Assembly (NCBI GenBank): GCA_006503535.1
Contig: QYRS01000008.1
Coordinates: 806,001-870,000 of the forward strand
Length of the DNA stretch: 64,000 nt
Source: Arthrinium phaeospermum
Taxonomy: Eukaryota > Ascomycota > Sordariomycetes > Amphisphaeriales > Apiosporaceae
Reading direction: 5' to 3'
In this document: positions 1 to 12,831 of the stretch, in pieces
Layout: each line of letters starts with the position of its first letter
How positions within the stretch are numbered: the first letter of the stretch is position 1
Notes under the pieces: model-generated
Told to the model about the DNA's origin: nothing
Database searches by the model: none
The model's input: only the letters and a program-made list of their open reading frames with translations
Made by a program: the position numbers and the translations under genes

Positions 1-1023
1 AACCAAACATAGGCGTAAAGGGGCTCACTCAATTTGATTGAAGGAGCCTCTGTCTATTGGGATACTCGCAGCCCAGCTCACGCCATTCCGGTCTCATCGT
101 ACCCGCGCGCGTTCGACTTCAAGTGAGGATCGACAGCTGAGCATGGTCGGGCTTTATTCAGCTTACAAGCAAGACGTCTGAGCAACTGCCATGTGTAATA
201 GCTTCCGCAAGTGCCACATACGTACATCTCGAAAGCTCGGCATGTGCACTGGGGTGACCTGGTGGAGATGCTTCTCACCGTTTCCCTCAACGGACTAATT
301 CCCAGATCATGGTTTGGGCGGCTCTTCAACTGACAGGCATCCTGGATCCTGGCAACCCTGTCCGTCCAGCACCTACACTACACACCACATACGAGAATGA
401 CTTGGCGAAGCTCGTCCTAAATCCGCCTTGCGGGCCGCTGTCTCTGTGGACATGCCAATCCCCCGCTGGCACTTGCTCGTGCCCTCCATGGACGTGGGCA
501 TCGAGAGAGAGAGAGATACGCAGATAACTTTCTGCCGCCTGCAGCATGCCATACCTGACCCCTCCCCTCTCTTTCCCCTGGACAAATCAGGTTTTAGCGT
601 TTGCATTCTTCCATCCGGGCCCTTCCCAGTCCAAGCAGTGCTCCCTTCTTTTCTTGCCCTCGAGGATGCAAGCATATCCCTCCTCCCTTCACAACGCTCT
701 GCCACTTCGAGGAGCCGACTTCCTTTCACTTGACTTTCCCCGATGTTTCTCTTATACAAGAATGACATATGATACTTACTCCTTCTCTTAAACATACAGG
801 GGCCCACTCCATCGCTTTTTCGTGTCTAGCTTCCAGTCTTATATCCCCACAAACCTTGTACGACCTCTACCTCCCGAGGGTCTCACTTATACAGGCTACA
901 TTATTACTACCCCGTCCCTCTCCCACGGCCTTTCCTTCTGCTGCAATGCTCACTGTCGTTACACCCCGGATATAGGTCTCAGACTGCAAGCATCTCTGTC
1001 ATATATCGCTTTTTCATTCCAGA
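1..1023. other. Upstream region of the AflR-like regulator; no gene seen
   Basis: I see no convincing coding sequence here. The open frames are short, overlap one another in different frames and resemble no protein family. From about 540 the plus strand is pyrimidine-rich (runs such as CCCCTCCCCTCTCTTTCCCC), typical of fungal promoters and 5' leaders, and this continues to the start codon at 1024. It is best read as promoter and leader of the regulator that follows. A very short GA repeat (GAGAGAGAGAGA) lies near 500. Confidence 0.6.
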
Positions 1024-2283
1024 ATGGCTTCCCCAGCCAAGGCTCGTCAACCCCGTCTTCGCGCCTCGTGCGATGGCTGCTTCCTCGCCAAGGTCAAATG
1101 CTCCAAAGCCAGACCCATCTGCTCACGGTGTCTCGCGTGCGGCATCGAGTGTCGTTACTCACCTTCGAGCCGTGCGGGCAAACCCAAAGCAGATGCCACT
1201 AACAGCAACCATGGGCATCCTCACCCCGAAGCCAACGATATATCTGGCATGGGAGACGACAAAGCCATGATGTATGCTACACCCACAGCCCAATCTTCGG
1301 AGCAGATGTTCAGACTCGACTCTGGCTGGGCTACGCCTCCTACCAGTGTCGATGGCTCCATGAGCAGAAACCCCTCGGTATCGACTGGACTCACATTACT
1401 GGGAGTTGACGAAAGAATCATGGGTGAACACGATGGTATGCCAGCTCCGCCTGACATGTATACCCCCGCCATGCCGTGGACACCCCCTACAGATTTATCA
1501 TGCGCCCAATATGGCGATGTCGCTGTTTCCGCCGCTCACATACCTGGGGCACATGTGCGGTCACAGTCGTTCGACATGACCATGCCTACGCCAATGGCCT
1601 GGCCCGACCCGGCCGCCCACGACATGATGGCCTACAGCCAGATACCGACGCCTGCGAGCATGTCATCTAACTATTTTCCGAGTCCAACCGCAACGCCGAG
1701 CATGAGACCGATGCCCACTCGTCACAAGTCCTCTTCCTCTACAATCAACGGGGGCTCATGCACATGCTTCACTGTGTGCCTGCAGTCTCTCCAAGCTTTG
1801 CACAACGCGTCCTCTCCGGCTACCCCTCCCTTTGATCTGGTTCTGTCCCTCAACCGCAAAGCCGTGGAGGGATGTGCCGCGATGATGGCATGCCCGAAGT
1901 GCATGAGCCGCTCTGGTACCCACACTGCAGCTATGCTGCTTGCCACTGTCATTGGGAAAATTACATCGTTCTACAAGAATGCTTCTCGTACGTATTTTGA
2001 CACTGGGAACATGGCCGTCAATAACGGAAGCCCCGGTGGCCCTCTGGGGTTCACACTTGGTGTGTACCAGCTGAACGGAGAGGATGGCCGTTGGTTGGAG
2101 CTGGAAATCTTGGCGAGAGAGCTTCGCAAGTTGGAAGAGGTCTACGCGAGATTTCGCGAAGTTTGTTCAGACCTGTCTGAGGACCCCGAGGTCAGCCGTG
2201 CTATGCTTGGCTACCTTGGACATACGCTTGGGTCCACCCTCGATCTTGTCAGTCATAGAAAGGGCGATATGACATTCGTATAG
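1024..2283 (+). CDS. AflR-type Zn2Cys6 transcription factor
   Basis: A single uninterrupted exon encodes 419 residues. Residues about 17-45 form a Zn2Cys6 binuclear cluster, beginning [11 protein letters not shown] and followed by a second C-x6-C-x2-C-x6-C half, then a basic SSRAGKPK linker. The middle is Pro/Thr/Ser/Met-rich and probably disordered. The C-terminal half (about 240-419) starts with a Cys-rich [12 protein letters not shown] segment and contains [12 protein letters not shown] and a helical end, matching the layout of the AflR regulatory domain family. Proteins of this family usually activate a neighbouring secondary-metabolite cluster in the nucleus. The nearest enzyme gene here is the naphthol reductase 4.5 kb away, so a link to melanin or a lost cluster is inference. 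The ATG at 1024 is the only start that keeps the zinc cluster near the N-terminus. The specific target genes cannot be told from sequence. Confidence 0.86.
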   Translation: MASPAKARQPRLRASCDGCFLAKVKCSKARPICSRCLACGIECRYSPSSRAGKPKADATNSNHGHPHPEANDISGMGDDKAMMYATPTAQSSEQMFRLDSGWATPPTSVDGSMSRNPSVSTGLTLLGVDERIMGEHDGMPAPPDMYTPAMPWTPPTDLSCAQYGDVAVSAAHIPGAHVRSQSFDMTMPTPMAWPDPAAHDMMAYSQIPTPASMSSNYFPSPTATPSMRPMPTRHKSSSSTINGGSCTCFTVCLQSLQALHNASSPATPPFDLVLSLNRKAVEGCAAMMACPKCMSRSGTHTAAMLLATVIGKITSFYKNASRTYFDTGNMAVNNGSPGGPLGFTLGVYQLNGEDGRWLELEILARELRKLEEVYARFREVCSDLSEDPEVSRAMLGYLGHTLGSTLDLVSHRKGDMTFV

Positions 2284-5200
2284 CGCAAAACCCGTGGCGG
2301 GGAAACCAATGTCATTCTACGCGAGCTGGGATGGTTAACACATCACTATGCGAGCTGGTGATGGGGCCAGCTTGCAATCGTCATTCATTGCACATCATAG
2401 CGAAGCGAGTACGGCGCCTTGGGGAAAAGGGTTCATGATTTCGGGAAGCATTCTAGAGAACGGGGTTCCACGCGAGAGACAGATGGGGGTTCGCGGGAGA
2501 GGAAGTTATGCTCGCGGTGGCTTGACACGACACGGCCATCTGGATATTGCCAAGGACAAAGGTGTGATGCTACATTTCTGTTGCTGGTGCCCTGTGGGCA
2601 AGCCCCTAAATGTCGCTTACATCCGACGTTCTTGTGTACCACCATATCACGATGCACATGACTGACGCGCAGGACTAATCGCTAATCAAGGGCATTTGGG
2701 TTTGCTTTCTGGGGGATCTGGGTTTTGTATTTGCATCACTCCCTTAGATTACTACATACATCATGGGACACAGGTTTCTGGGTCGTGTTTCACATTCATA
2801 CGGGTAAAATAGTTCTCCTGTAATTTCGCAAGAATTCTTAGTTATCTCAGTGAAAACATCGTTGATGGGGTTTTTTATGGTGATACAAACTTATGCATGC
2901 TCTTGTATATAATACCAGCCTGCATGAGGTGGCTGGCTGGGTATTGGTGGCCACTTTGGCGTATTGTCCGCACCGGTGTCATACTTTACGAGGCGTTGTA
3001 GCAGCGATCCTAAACCCCCATACAGCCGACAGTCAAAGACGACGACGTCTGTCTGATAAGGCATCTCAGATCTGGCCAGTCGAGTAATCACCCACAACAC
3101 CACCACGATCCATATCCATGCAGCCTCTCGCGCTCGGTAGCTTTCCGCTACAGAAGGAGGGGTTCTCAAATAGAAACATCCGTGGCAGTGACGTAGCTGA
3201 GCAGGTAGCTGTGCAGTTGGGCTCTGATGGGCTCGCGGAAAAGCATACTGGCATTTCCCCGGCCGGTTAGTCTTCAGCCTCAGTAAGCAAACCGAGCTTG
3301 AGTCGAGTAGCTGTGATCTAAGCCAATGCTATTTCCAAGAATTGATAAGTATGCAAAGTACAGGCCGTAATGCCCAATACATTGAGCGCAGTGAGGTATC
3401 ATTATGCCGTTAAAGATATAAATAAGTATTGCCTCAGCTAGGTGGTCGTCTGTCCTTTGGGATTCTGCCATTGGCTCACAGGACGAGCTAAGCCCTAAAA
3501 GAGTAAGTAGCAGCTGGCGGAGAAGGGCCTGGAGAACGCTCTGGCTGCTGAAGCTTACCAGCATAGGCAAGCACGTACTTTGCTGCCCCCCGCCTGCTTG
3601 GGCTTGCCTGCGCCTGCCTCTTTGCCTTCTGCCTACATACCTACCTACTTACTTACCTAGCGGCCTGCAGAATCCAATCCCACCCACCAGGAAATGCCCA
3701 CCTGCAACGACCGCGCCTCTTGATTACCTACTTACTTACATCTTACTTACCTCCACCAAGTTCTCTCCCTCTATAACGGACAGGACAAACGGAAGGATTG
3801 CGCGGCGTTTCCGCTCCCCGGTCAAATGTATGTAAGTAAGCATGGACTTGCGCGCATTATGTTCGCCCGACTTGCGAGCAGCAAAACTGGCCGGAGAACC
3901 AGACCGATCAAGCCTGCCTAATTCCGTCATCAATGAAATATTGCATTGCGCGGGATTGTGGCTTGCAGCTTGCCTGCGCTCACCTTGGACGATTGGAAGG
4001 TTGGAAATTCGAACCGCAGTATATGCACACAAAGTGGGAAAAACGGGCATATTTGCTCGAGCGCCACCACGTACGCCCACGGGCGGAACGGTCGGTTATT
4101 CTCGCCGTCTTCGCTTCGAGGCAACCGCACCACTGTCCTCCTCCTCCCTCCACCCTTGCCAAGGTCGCGGGCTTGTCGGAGACCATGGTCGTCTCCTGCT
4201 GCTTCCCCCCCATGCCCACGGGTGGTTGTCGGTTCCTTGTGCAACCCCTCCCCCTCCGGCCTATACTGGAGAATATGGGAATCCTTCCTCCTCCCGGAAC
4301 CCAGGAGACGGCTGATTGGAGGAACCAGGGCTATTCGAAGCGGTCATGCTCTTCTATCTCCGACGCTCGCAGGTAAACAAAAAACGCCAACCTGGATTGC
4401 TGACACCGACCAGTCCGCTCCCGATAGCTGAAGGCAGCTGCGGCGCCTTTTGGACAAATATTTCGCTTCCCCCTCCACAGCTGAATTCTATAGGACTGGC
4501 AGCATGTTGTGTCAGCTTCCTGATTGGCCTTGCCATATTGCGGCCTATCTTCTGCCAGGGGACGGTTCTAAAACAATATGTGGAAACGTACCATCGACAC
4601 AGGGCCGTGTTCTAGATGCTTGCCACAATTTGCAAACAGGTGAGCCCCATGCCCTCACCCGTATCGGCAGGTAGGTATCTCAGGGTTTCACAGAGATACC
4701 GGACCTCCCCAGGGCAAGAAAATTCTTACGAATTGGTTGATGCCAACCTTGCCATGCTTTCGATATTCTGATGGTCTCGGATGGGCTATTCGGGCCTTTA
4801 GGGTTGGACAGCTTCACAGCTGCAGTATTGTCTCGCAACTTGACGCCTCATTTTGGAGGCTCGACGGCGTCTTGGCTGTTGCCACTCAGACACAACTTGT
4901 GAGAGAAGAAAGAAGACTGGTGACACAAAAGGCGGTTCTAGAGCCCGTGGGGGGCGCGTTTGACTGTTGGGAAAACTCGGTATTAGCCCACGAGACCCCT
5001 ATGTTGACACTTGCGCTGAGCTATATCCGGCTCTAGCCTCTCTTATGATTCTACTATATAGTCTTTGCAACATTTTTTGAACCATCTCGTTTGCGGCCAG
5101 ACAAGACGACATGGTAGTGTTGCAACTACTTGAGACAAACTCATGTCGACTCTGCATTGACACATGCCATCGCCCAGTCTGCAGATGCGATCGCCCGCTT

Positions 5201-6772
5201 GACTGGTTTATGAGCAGCTCCGATATAACCTGGTCGCATATGAAGACCAAACGGAGATTTTACCTGCTCTCCCGCTGGCCTATCAGAGGGAATGCTAAGG
5301 CTCCCCTGACCCATAAGGTGCGTCTGACTCGCGGCAATCGGGTGCGTGAACAGGCGAAAACCCCCATTCTTGGTACCAAAATGGCATCTTGATGCGTAAC
5401 AAGGTCCGGTGGAGAGAGATACATACCTAGTTATCGCTGCTAAGATCGGACTTGTCTATGGGCTAACTTTTGTGCTAGAGTCACATCCCCTATACGATAT
5501 AACAGCATTGCACTCATGAATTAACTGTTATCCTTCAAGACCCAGTGCGTTTAGCAGTGACGCTTCAGCGCGAAAGGCTCAATCTAACTATAGATCCTCA
5601 CAGTCGGTACGGAAGGCTAACATGGGCCTCGGGCGGAGCTACACGACAGGGTTCCCGAGTAAGCTGACTGATCGCGGAGAGCTACTGTTGAATGCTTACT
5701 AGAGCCTCATATGCCTGCCAGGAGTTCCAAAAATTTGGAGAGTCAACTGATGGGAAGGCGACGGACCTCCGAACCCGCCAACACGGCTCCACGGGCAGTC
5801 TGCCACTTGTCCCGGTACTTCCTTTTTCTCGGTGGTGTCACGACATGCCCACAACACGTGGCGAGCCTATCCAGATTTTGCTCTCGCTCGCTCAGCCACG
5901 CGCAATGGTTGGATGAGGGCCCATGGCTCCGGCACGGGATAAGGAACTGCTCCACACCCCGCGATGTTGGGCAATGACTGACTGGGGCCAGCCTGGTTCT
6001 AAATCGGCCTCTCTCTCTCCTATTGGGTCGCAAGGGAATGGCGTGCATGAAGACCGTCATGGGCCTATTATTGGCTGTGCCCTGCTTGAGTATAGACTAG
6101 CCGCGATGTTCGCCACTGAGTGTGAAGTGGGTGGGACTGACTGCTGGGGGTGGACTCCTTCCATCATCGTGGGCCCATGCATCGAACGCAGTTCGGCTCG
6201 TCTAAATGAAACGCATACCGCTTATCATGCTTATATCCCGTGATGACAGGCATATATGCCAAGCGACATAGATTAACTGATGGTCGATCATATCTTGGGG
6301 CTTCGCGATAAGACGTCTCATCGAACGACCAACAACAATTGGAGCAGGAAAATGCGAGGCGGTGCATGCTGACGGGGGAAAAAAATATCTTCAGGCGTGA
6401 TGTTAAAAAACCAAGGGCGGAATTATGCGCTATAATACCATTTTATCATCTTGAATGTAGGAGATGAGCAGAAGCAACAGTTCTCGCATGCAAAGAAATT
6501 TCATCAACTCCAGTGAGGCATCCGGCCATGATCATAGAGAATCTATTTTGGCATTAACTGCTTCTTTTTTCGTGAAATCAGAATTGCTATTGATAATATA
6601 CACGCGTATCAACTATCAAGTAATATAATGCCTTTTTGCCATTCCGGGACCATTCCCTCCTGCCAACTCGTAAATAGGGGGATGTCGTTCTATCATGGCT
6701 ACGAGGATCCACGTATATGTCATTCCCTAACCCCCACACTCCGACCGACCGGCACAGCTTATCCGGAGAGAC
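2284..6772. other. Intergenic, 4.5 kb, no supported gene
   Basis: This stretch separates the AflR-like gene from the reductase. Open frames up to about 160 codons exist but overlap in several frames, lack family motifs and have shuffled-looking composition. Visible structure is limited to TACC/TACT tetranucleotide blocks at about 3637-3659 and 3725-3752. An E-box core CACGTG lies near 5857. The part nearest 6773 is the 3' side of the reductase gene. Confidence 0.55.
3637..3752. repeat. TACC/TACT tetranucleotide repeat blocks
   Basis: Two short blocks of degenerate TACC and TACT units (about 3637-3659 and 3725-3752) flank about 65 bases of other sequence. The reverse-complement GTAGGTA motif recurs in other intergenic parts of the window. 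These are simple microsatellites and no function is visible. Confidence 0.7.
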
Positions 6773-7722
6773 TTAGACACCGCCACCAGAGCATCGGATG
6801 ACTTGGCCTAGAGAGAGGTAAGGGTTCTTGTCAGCTTACTTACATGGAAAATTATCCGGGAGATGCAGGTGGGTTATATATGCCAGAAAGGGGGAACGGG
6901 GAAGGGGGAAAACTTACCGTTGATCCACTCGCCCTCGTGGCTGACGAGGCAGTAGACGGCCTTGCCAATGTCCTCGGGGGTGCCGACGCGGTCGAGGGGG
7001 CAGAGCTTGGCGAGGCCGGCCTTGATGGTGTTGATGTCCATGCCCTCGTGGCCGCCGGGGACGTAGTGCCACGAGTTGGCGTCGAACATGTCGGTCTGGA
7101 TGCCGCCGGGGGCGATGGCGTTGCAGGTGATGTTCTTCTTGCCGCAGTCGACGGCGAAGGAGCGGGTGAAGCCCTCGACGGCGGCCTTGGAGCCGGCGTA
7201 GAGGGCGTGGTTGGGGACGCCGGCCATCTGGGCGGCAATGGACGAGGTCAGGACGATGCGGCCGCCGCGGCTGCAGTGCTTGAGGGCGTTCTGGGCGACA
7301 AAGAACTGGCCGCGGCAGTTGAGGTTGAAGACCTGGTCGAAGAGCTCGGGGGTGACCTCGGTCTCCTCGCACCAGACCTCCATGCCCGAGTTGGAGACGA
7401 CAATGTCAATGTGGCCAAAGTGCTCCATGGCGCGCTTGAAGAGCGACGCCACCTCGGTCGGGACCGAGATGTCGGCCTGCATGGCGACCGACTTGGAACC
7501 CATCTTCTCCAGGGCCGCGACCACCTCCTCGGCGGCCGAGGAGCTCTTGGCGTAGTTGACCACGACGGAGGCGCCGCGCTTGCCCAGCTCCATGGCAATA
7601 CCCCGGCCGATACCGCGACCGGCACCAGTGATCAGCGCCACCTTGCCGGCGAGGGGCTTGTGCTGGGTGTAGGCGCTGTCCATGGTGTTGGAGGGCATGT
7701 CTTGGGTAGCGGAGGGAGCCAT
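6773..7722 (-). CDS. T4HR1: Tetrahydroxynaphthalene reductase-like SDR (DHN-melanin)
   Basis: Two exons, 7722-6918 and 6807-6773, encode 279 residues. The 110-nt intron runs from GTAAGT to CTCTCTAG. The splice replaces a read-through tail with WINGQVIRCSGGGV, the expected C-terminus of this family. The protein is a classical short-chain dehydrogenase/reductase: NADP-binding TGAGRGIG at residues 32-39, NSG at 111-113, catalytic Ser161, Tyr175 and Lys179, and the APGGIQTDM loop. The MEVW segment and GG-V end favour 1,3,6,8-tetrahydroxynaphthalene reductase (with versicolorin-reductase relatives) over the trihydroxynaphthalene enzyme. Its expected role is NADPH reduction of T4HN to scytalone in the cytosol. 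The CMR1-type regulator 5 kb away supports a melanin role. The start at 7722 was chosen because upstream residues are low-complexity leader. Exact substrate preference (T4HN or T3HN) is not proven. Confidence 0.9.
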
Positions 7723-8547
7723 TTTGTTTTGTGTTGGTGATTGATGTTGACTATGTAGGTGAGAGATGATAATGGCAATGACAGAGAGGTATGGGGTGAT
7801 AGATGATGAGGATGGAAGAATGGAATGTTCGAAACGGCCAAGAGTGGACCAGACGGTTTTCCCTTTATAAGGAAGAAGGGAGGTGGATGTGTCTTGGGGT
7901 CTCCGGTGGTTTGCGTGCCATGTTTGGGGAAAACTGTCGGACGAGTTGCTGGACAATTACGGACGGACCGGATCTCACTGATGTTTTTGCAATGTGGAGA
8001 GAGCCCGAGGGAGAGCCCAAGGGAGCCCGAGAGCGCCCCTTCGCATTGCGATTGCGCCCGGCCCAGGCTCCGGCGGAATCTGAGCGAGTCAGTCTCTATA
8101 CCGTTGCGTTTGTGATGCGAAGCCACGTCGTACAAGCAAACAAGTTGCCAGTATAGTCGTGAGTAATCCAAATGCGAATAGGTAGACTGTCGGCATGGCT
8201 CCCTCTGTAAATACCATCTTAGCGACTGAGCTTAGGCTTTTCACTTTTTTCCCTTTTGAGACGATCGAGGGTCAAAGCACCAACATGATTGGCCGGCGCC
8301 CGACAGCTCCCCTGCCCATCCACTAAGCAGCTCCAGGGCCCCTCACTAAAAAGAGAGGTGCTGCTTGAGCATCAGTCAGACCCCCAACGGACCTCCGGTT
8401 GACCAACACTATTGGCCAAAGGATGTGCCTCCGTACACAGGTCTTTCTTGCACTCAGCGGCATAGTCGTTTTAGCCATTTTCATATCTGATAAGGATAAG
8501 GTTGCCCTGGAAACCGCAACTGCTTCTTATTCACCCATGCCCAAAAA

Positions 8548-8606
8548 ATATACGAGCTACCCCTATTTGAAGCCTTGGAGAGCCAAGATAGGGGTAGCTC
8601 GTATAT
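8548..8606. repeat. 19-bp perfect inverted repeat (hairpin) with 21-nt loop
   Basis: The left arm 8548-8566 (ATATACGAGCTACCCCTAT) is the exact reverse complement of the right arm 8588-8606. The 21-nt loop itself contains a short CTTGG...CCAAG pairing, so an RNA from either strand could fold into a stacked stem. It lies about 0.8 kb upstream of the reductase start. It could be a small-RNA precursor, a solo remnant of a small inverted-repeat element, or a regulatory cruciform. Nothing in the sequence decides between these. Confidence 0.9.
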
Positions 8607-11600
8607 CTTCACATCACACGTTCTTGTCTGACGCAAAGTAGGCTCGCGGGCTTTTAGCATCAGCTCACTGATGTAGAACACACTCCAACAGGGCAGATTG
8701 CGGCGAGAACGCTGTCGCTTGCGCTGACAATGGTGCGTACCTGCCGCCAGCTTAGCACTTGCTATTGTCAATCTCATCTTTGCAATGTGATGGATATTTG
8801 TGACGATCAATTCATGTTGGGCGAGCGCAGTAGCCGATCCAGCTGTCACGTCCCAAGCCGTGTCTTCTTTGCATCTTGCGAAGCGATATGTCAGATGAAT
8901 GGCCCGTTGGTGGCTGCAAGGCATGGTCTGTATGCCTAGGCTATCGCGCGACTTGAAGACGGCCATTTACCCTTCTGATAGATGCTCCTGTTGATGCAGG
9001 CACCCTCTCGTGATACGAACATCGAATCCTGAGGACATGGGCGTAATGGCATCAATACCAGTTCCTTAAAGACCAAAGACTCGTCCCTGATGGCCAATAA
9101 TTATCCGGTAGCAATCAATGCAGGACCACGCAGTCGTGAGGGCTCTGACATTGGTAAATGACCAGTTTGAGCTCCTGGTGTAACTGATGGCCGTGTATCC
9201 CCTTTGTACACAGACAGACCTGGACCGATTGATCATGTTATCTTTGAGCTGGCCATATGCCTCAAGCTCCAAGGTGTACCTACTCACGTATATTGGCTAC
9301 TTTGTGTCATATCGAGGCTCTGGTAGATATATCACCCGGCTATGATGCCGGCACATGCTATACGGATACGCAGCAGATAAGGGGAAACCCTTGATGCGGG
9401 GCAGGGAGTATGCATGATATGCTCGCATCTTGTTGCCAAAATATCCCATCAGCTGACGACTACCGGTATGCTCATACGGATGCATCGTACGATATCTCGT
9501 TGAGTAGGCCCTGGGCCACTAGGTACTGGGAGAGGTATCTGGCCATTGATTCGCATGTAGTGAGGTCTACGAGGGAATACATCTCGTCCAGTGAATCGTT
9601 GTAGGAGTCACGAAGAAACGGCAAGACCTTCCTCGTACTTTCTCTCGGTTTGGCAATGGTTCGGATAGTGGCATGGTGCCTGAACCGGTTCCTGAATCAA
9701 TTTTGTTGTTGCGTGTTGCGCATCGGTAATGAGCGATGTGACGGTAGCAAGCCACAACTGAAATGGGCTGTCAGGAGTGGCAGTTCCATTGCTGGGAAAA
9801 ACGCCACACACATCAAATACGATGCCAAGCAGCAATGGAAAACAGCCCAACAAGTTTGAAAGGAGGCGGGCCGTCGTTTCTTCAGCCAAGTGATGGGGGC
9901 GGGTTGGTTCGTGATGGAAACTTACCCGCGGCCCTGTTCCGCTGCTCTTCAGTTGCATTGAACTGTCAGATTGCGGGGGGCTAAGAGGGCTGAGAGACCC
10001 GCTCCCCCGCTGGAGAGAAGCAGAATGGGGTCCCACATATGTGGCTCGTGGGGTACCTGGAAGGCTCGAAGGTACCTATCTTAATCTTTCAATGTTCCTT
10101 CCATCAATAGATGTACGCCTGCCTGTCATATTAGCCCCTTCATAGTTGACATTGTTATCGGTTTCGCACAGCTTACAATAATATCTAACTACAATGAGGT
10201 TCGTTTTCCGGTCAGACGAGAGTAGCAGGCGCCTGTGGATGGAGACGATGTGCCGCTTCCTCGCAGACTACGGTAGGTATACGACACGATGTCGAGCTGA
10301 GCCGAACTCCCGCACCCATGCTCATCTCTTGACAGCAAGATGATGGATGCCTAGAATCGGAGTCGCCCTATCACCAACCTACCGACAAGCTGTCATTGAT
10401 ACCGGCCAGCCCTGACCGGTTTCGTATAGGTAACATACCTAACGTTCCTTCTTTCTGGGTTCTCCATCACAGACATACATACCTTCACATGTACGCATGA
10501 GACACACCCGCATCAATTGCCCACCACACCTCTTCGGCCTGTACCGTACCGCCCACCCTTCTTCTCCCACCGTAACGAGAGCGAGACCTCGCTTCGTCGC
10601 GCATTGCATATGCACCCGCCTGCATGCATACTAGGTACTTACCTTACACCAGGGCCATCATCGCTCGCCCGCCCGCGCCGGTGGGAACCTGTATGTAGGT
10701 AGAACCAACTAACGAGGGGCCGGTATCGCCTCGCTTAGGCGCCGCCCGAGAACATCGGCCACTTCTGAGAGGCTGTATGTGTGTGTGACGTGTTACCAAG
10801 AAACCAGGGGTCCGTCCTCTCTTGCTTACTGTCTGCCTTGTGGCCGAGACGCAGAGACGGAGGCGGAGATCTTTGCTTGCCGAGAGAGGAAAATCGAGGT
10901 TCTTTGTATGGTCGGATCTCACAGCGGCCCAAGCCCACTTACACGCACACACACACATGCTCGGCGCCAGGATTATTCGCCTTTCCTGTAGGGGAAGAAC
11001 TTGTGCACATAGTTGTTCCTTACGGACCATCAACGCGGAGTCAATTCGCTCGCTTTGTTGTTGGTGCACCTTCTCTTCTTGCTGTGTCTCACTCATGGTT
11101 TGGCCGCCCCCGCTCCCTTGTACGCCTTGTCAGCCTGCACGAGGTAAGAAAATCACGATATGCAGATCCCAAATTTAGGGGTAAGCAGGAGGAGCGTAAT
11201 GTGGGGTCAGTCAAATCAACGACGGCTGCTGTTTGCTACACAAGCAAATTATCCATGACAGGGCTAGATCAGATCATAGATCACGGGCGATATGACATGT
11301 ACATACATACCTACTTCACATGCAACAATGTACATAATAGTGGGCGGTCTTCGGTCAGAGCATTGAAAATTACGGGACCGAAAATCTACCCGAACGAGGC
11401 CACAAAACCCGAACGAATGAACGAACCGAACAGATGTGTTGTTGAGGCTTAGTACCTTTGGGGGAATGGCTGGATAGACTTGCGGTCTGCATGAGACATA
11501 CATATGCCTGAGGGTGGATTGATGTTTTCTAATCACCACATCGGTCTGTGCATCAATCAGTAAGCGAGATCAGAATAAGGAAACATGTCCTAAAAAGAAG

Positions 11601-11736
11601 TCCTAGACAAGTCGTCTGTCGTCATTTCGGTCAAGACGCCGAGGGCTATACCTTCTTCCATGCATTCCGACTTCGACTTCGCCCCCGAGGATTCGCAATA
11701 ACTGATTGGTCAGCTATCGACATCCGCGCTTGTTTC

Positions 11737-11764
11737 TGTGTGTGTGTGTGTGCGCGCGCGCGCG
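11737..11764. repeat. Alternating (TG)n(CG)n tract, Z-DNA-prone
   Basis: Twenty-eight bases of strictly alternating pyrimidine and purine, first TG units then CG units, followed by a further TTTGTGTGTG. Alternating CG/TG tracts of this length are the classical Z-DNA-forming sequence. The tract lies about 1 kb beyond the 3' end of the CMR1-type gene. Confidence 0.9.
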
Positions 11765-12831
11765 TTTGTGTGTGGATATCATGGAGGAATAAGTAAGCAT
11801 GTACCTTACCTGGCCTACTTGTACATGCTCCTCGGTCGATGTGGTGTCATGATTCGCCCGCGGGGGGATGCTGGTGGGCTGAAAAAGAAAGTGTTGATGC
11901 TCCAACAACATCGTATTGAAACTCTAACAAACCGTCTTACCTGAATCCTTCTTTCCTCGGAATCCCTCTGCCGCTGGTGTGATTGGCTCCCAGCTTCAAC
12001 AGATCGAGGAGGAGTTGGTGGGTGTCTGGATATACCTACACACACACTCACCTTCTTTTTATCTCGTAAGGTGAAGACGATCCACCTATCCACCATTGCT
12101 TACTGCCGGAAGTGAGGCTATGCCTTCTCCTAGGTGACGGGAGCTTCATCCCGACATAGGTAGATTCTAGGCTACCACGTTCATTCAGGACGCCATGTAA
12201 TCGGGTCGGCGATTGGTGCTCGCGCATGAGTCACGGTTCTATTCGAAGTACACCCAATAAGCAATGACGAAGCCCAGCAGGCCATGATAGTGAAAAGAGT
12301 TTGGGCGGCGTGGTGGGATGAGTAAGGAACATCTACGTTGAAGGATCGTTTCACGACTCCCAAGGTTCGATAAGAAAATAGTACCCAAGCTTCCTTGCAA
12401 ATTAAATGTGTATGGTGGTATCTAAAAGTTATCTATCTATACTAATATATACAGTAGAAGCAAAAAGTCCCGAAGCACGTGGAGATGGGGTCTCACCCCT
12501 GCTGGCAGATAATCATATGTACGCCGGTAAGGGGATCTAGTCTTCCATAACTCTCCTCTCATATGCATGTGTCTTCAATGCTCTTCAACGACGGTCGGTC
12601 GTATCGCCGTGAGCCACAACAAATCATCCCCATCACCAACCGACCGGCTAGACCTAGCCAGTATTTCCGTACCAGGAACCCCCTGAACCCCTGAACGCCG
12701 AGCAATTGAAAAGTAGTCCTAAACTCCGAAGTATGAATTATGAGAGCCGTCGCGGTGAATTTATGCTTCCCATGTGTAGCAAGAATGAAGCGTGCCGCTG
12801 GTATGGTAAATTATGCAGAGTGATTGTCACA

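Larger units (their letters stand above)
7723..12831. other. Intergenic between naphthol reductase and CMR1; no supported gene
   Basis: Five kilobases without a recognisable gene. The first few hundred bases should hold the promoter of the minus-strand reductase, and the last few hundred the 3' end of the CMR1-type gene. Specific structures are a perfect hairpin at 8548-8606, a GT/GC alternating tract at 11737-11764, and a CACGTG core near 12476. Open frames, including a 161-codon minus-strand one at about 8481-8966 and a 223-codon plus-strand one at about 10781-11452, look random. No remnant of a polyketide synthase was seen. Confidence 0.55.

Noticed and set aside
6844..7740. 298-codon plus-strand frame opposite the reductase
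   Set aside because: Antisense shadow of the GC-rich reductase exon; its Gly/Ala/Val/Asp bias is the complement of the real gene.
8481..8966. 161-codon minus-strand frame over the hairpin
   Set aside because: No domain, and the hairpin arms interrupt any plausible coding conservation; likely random.
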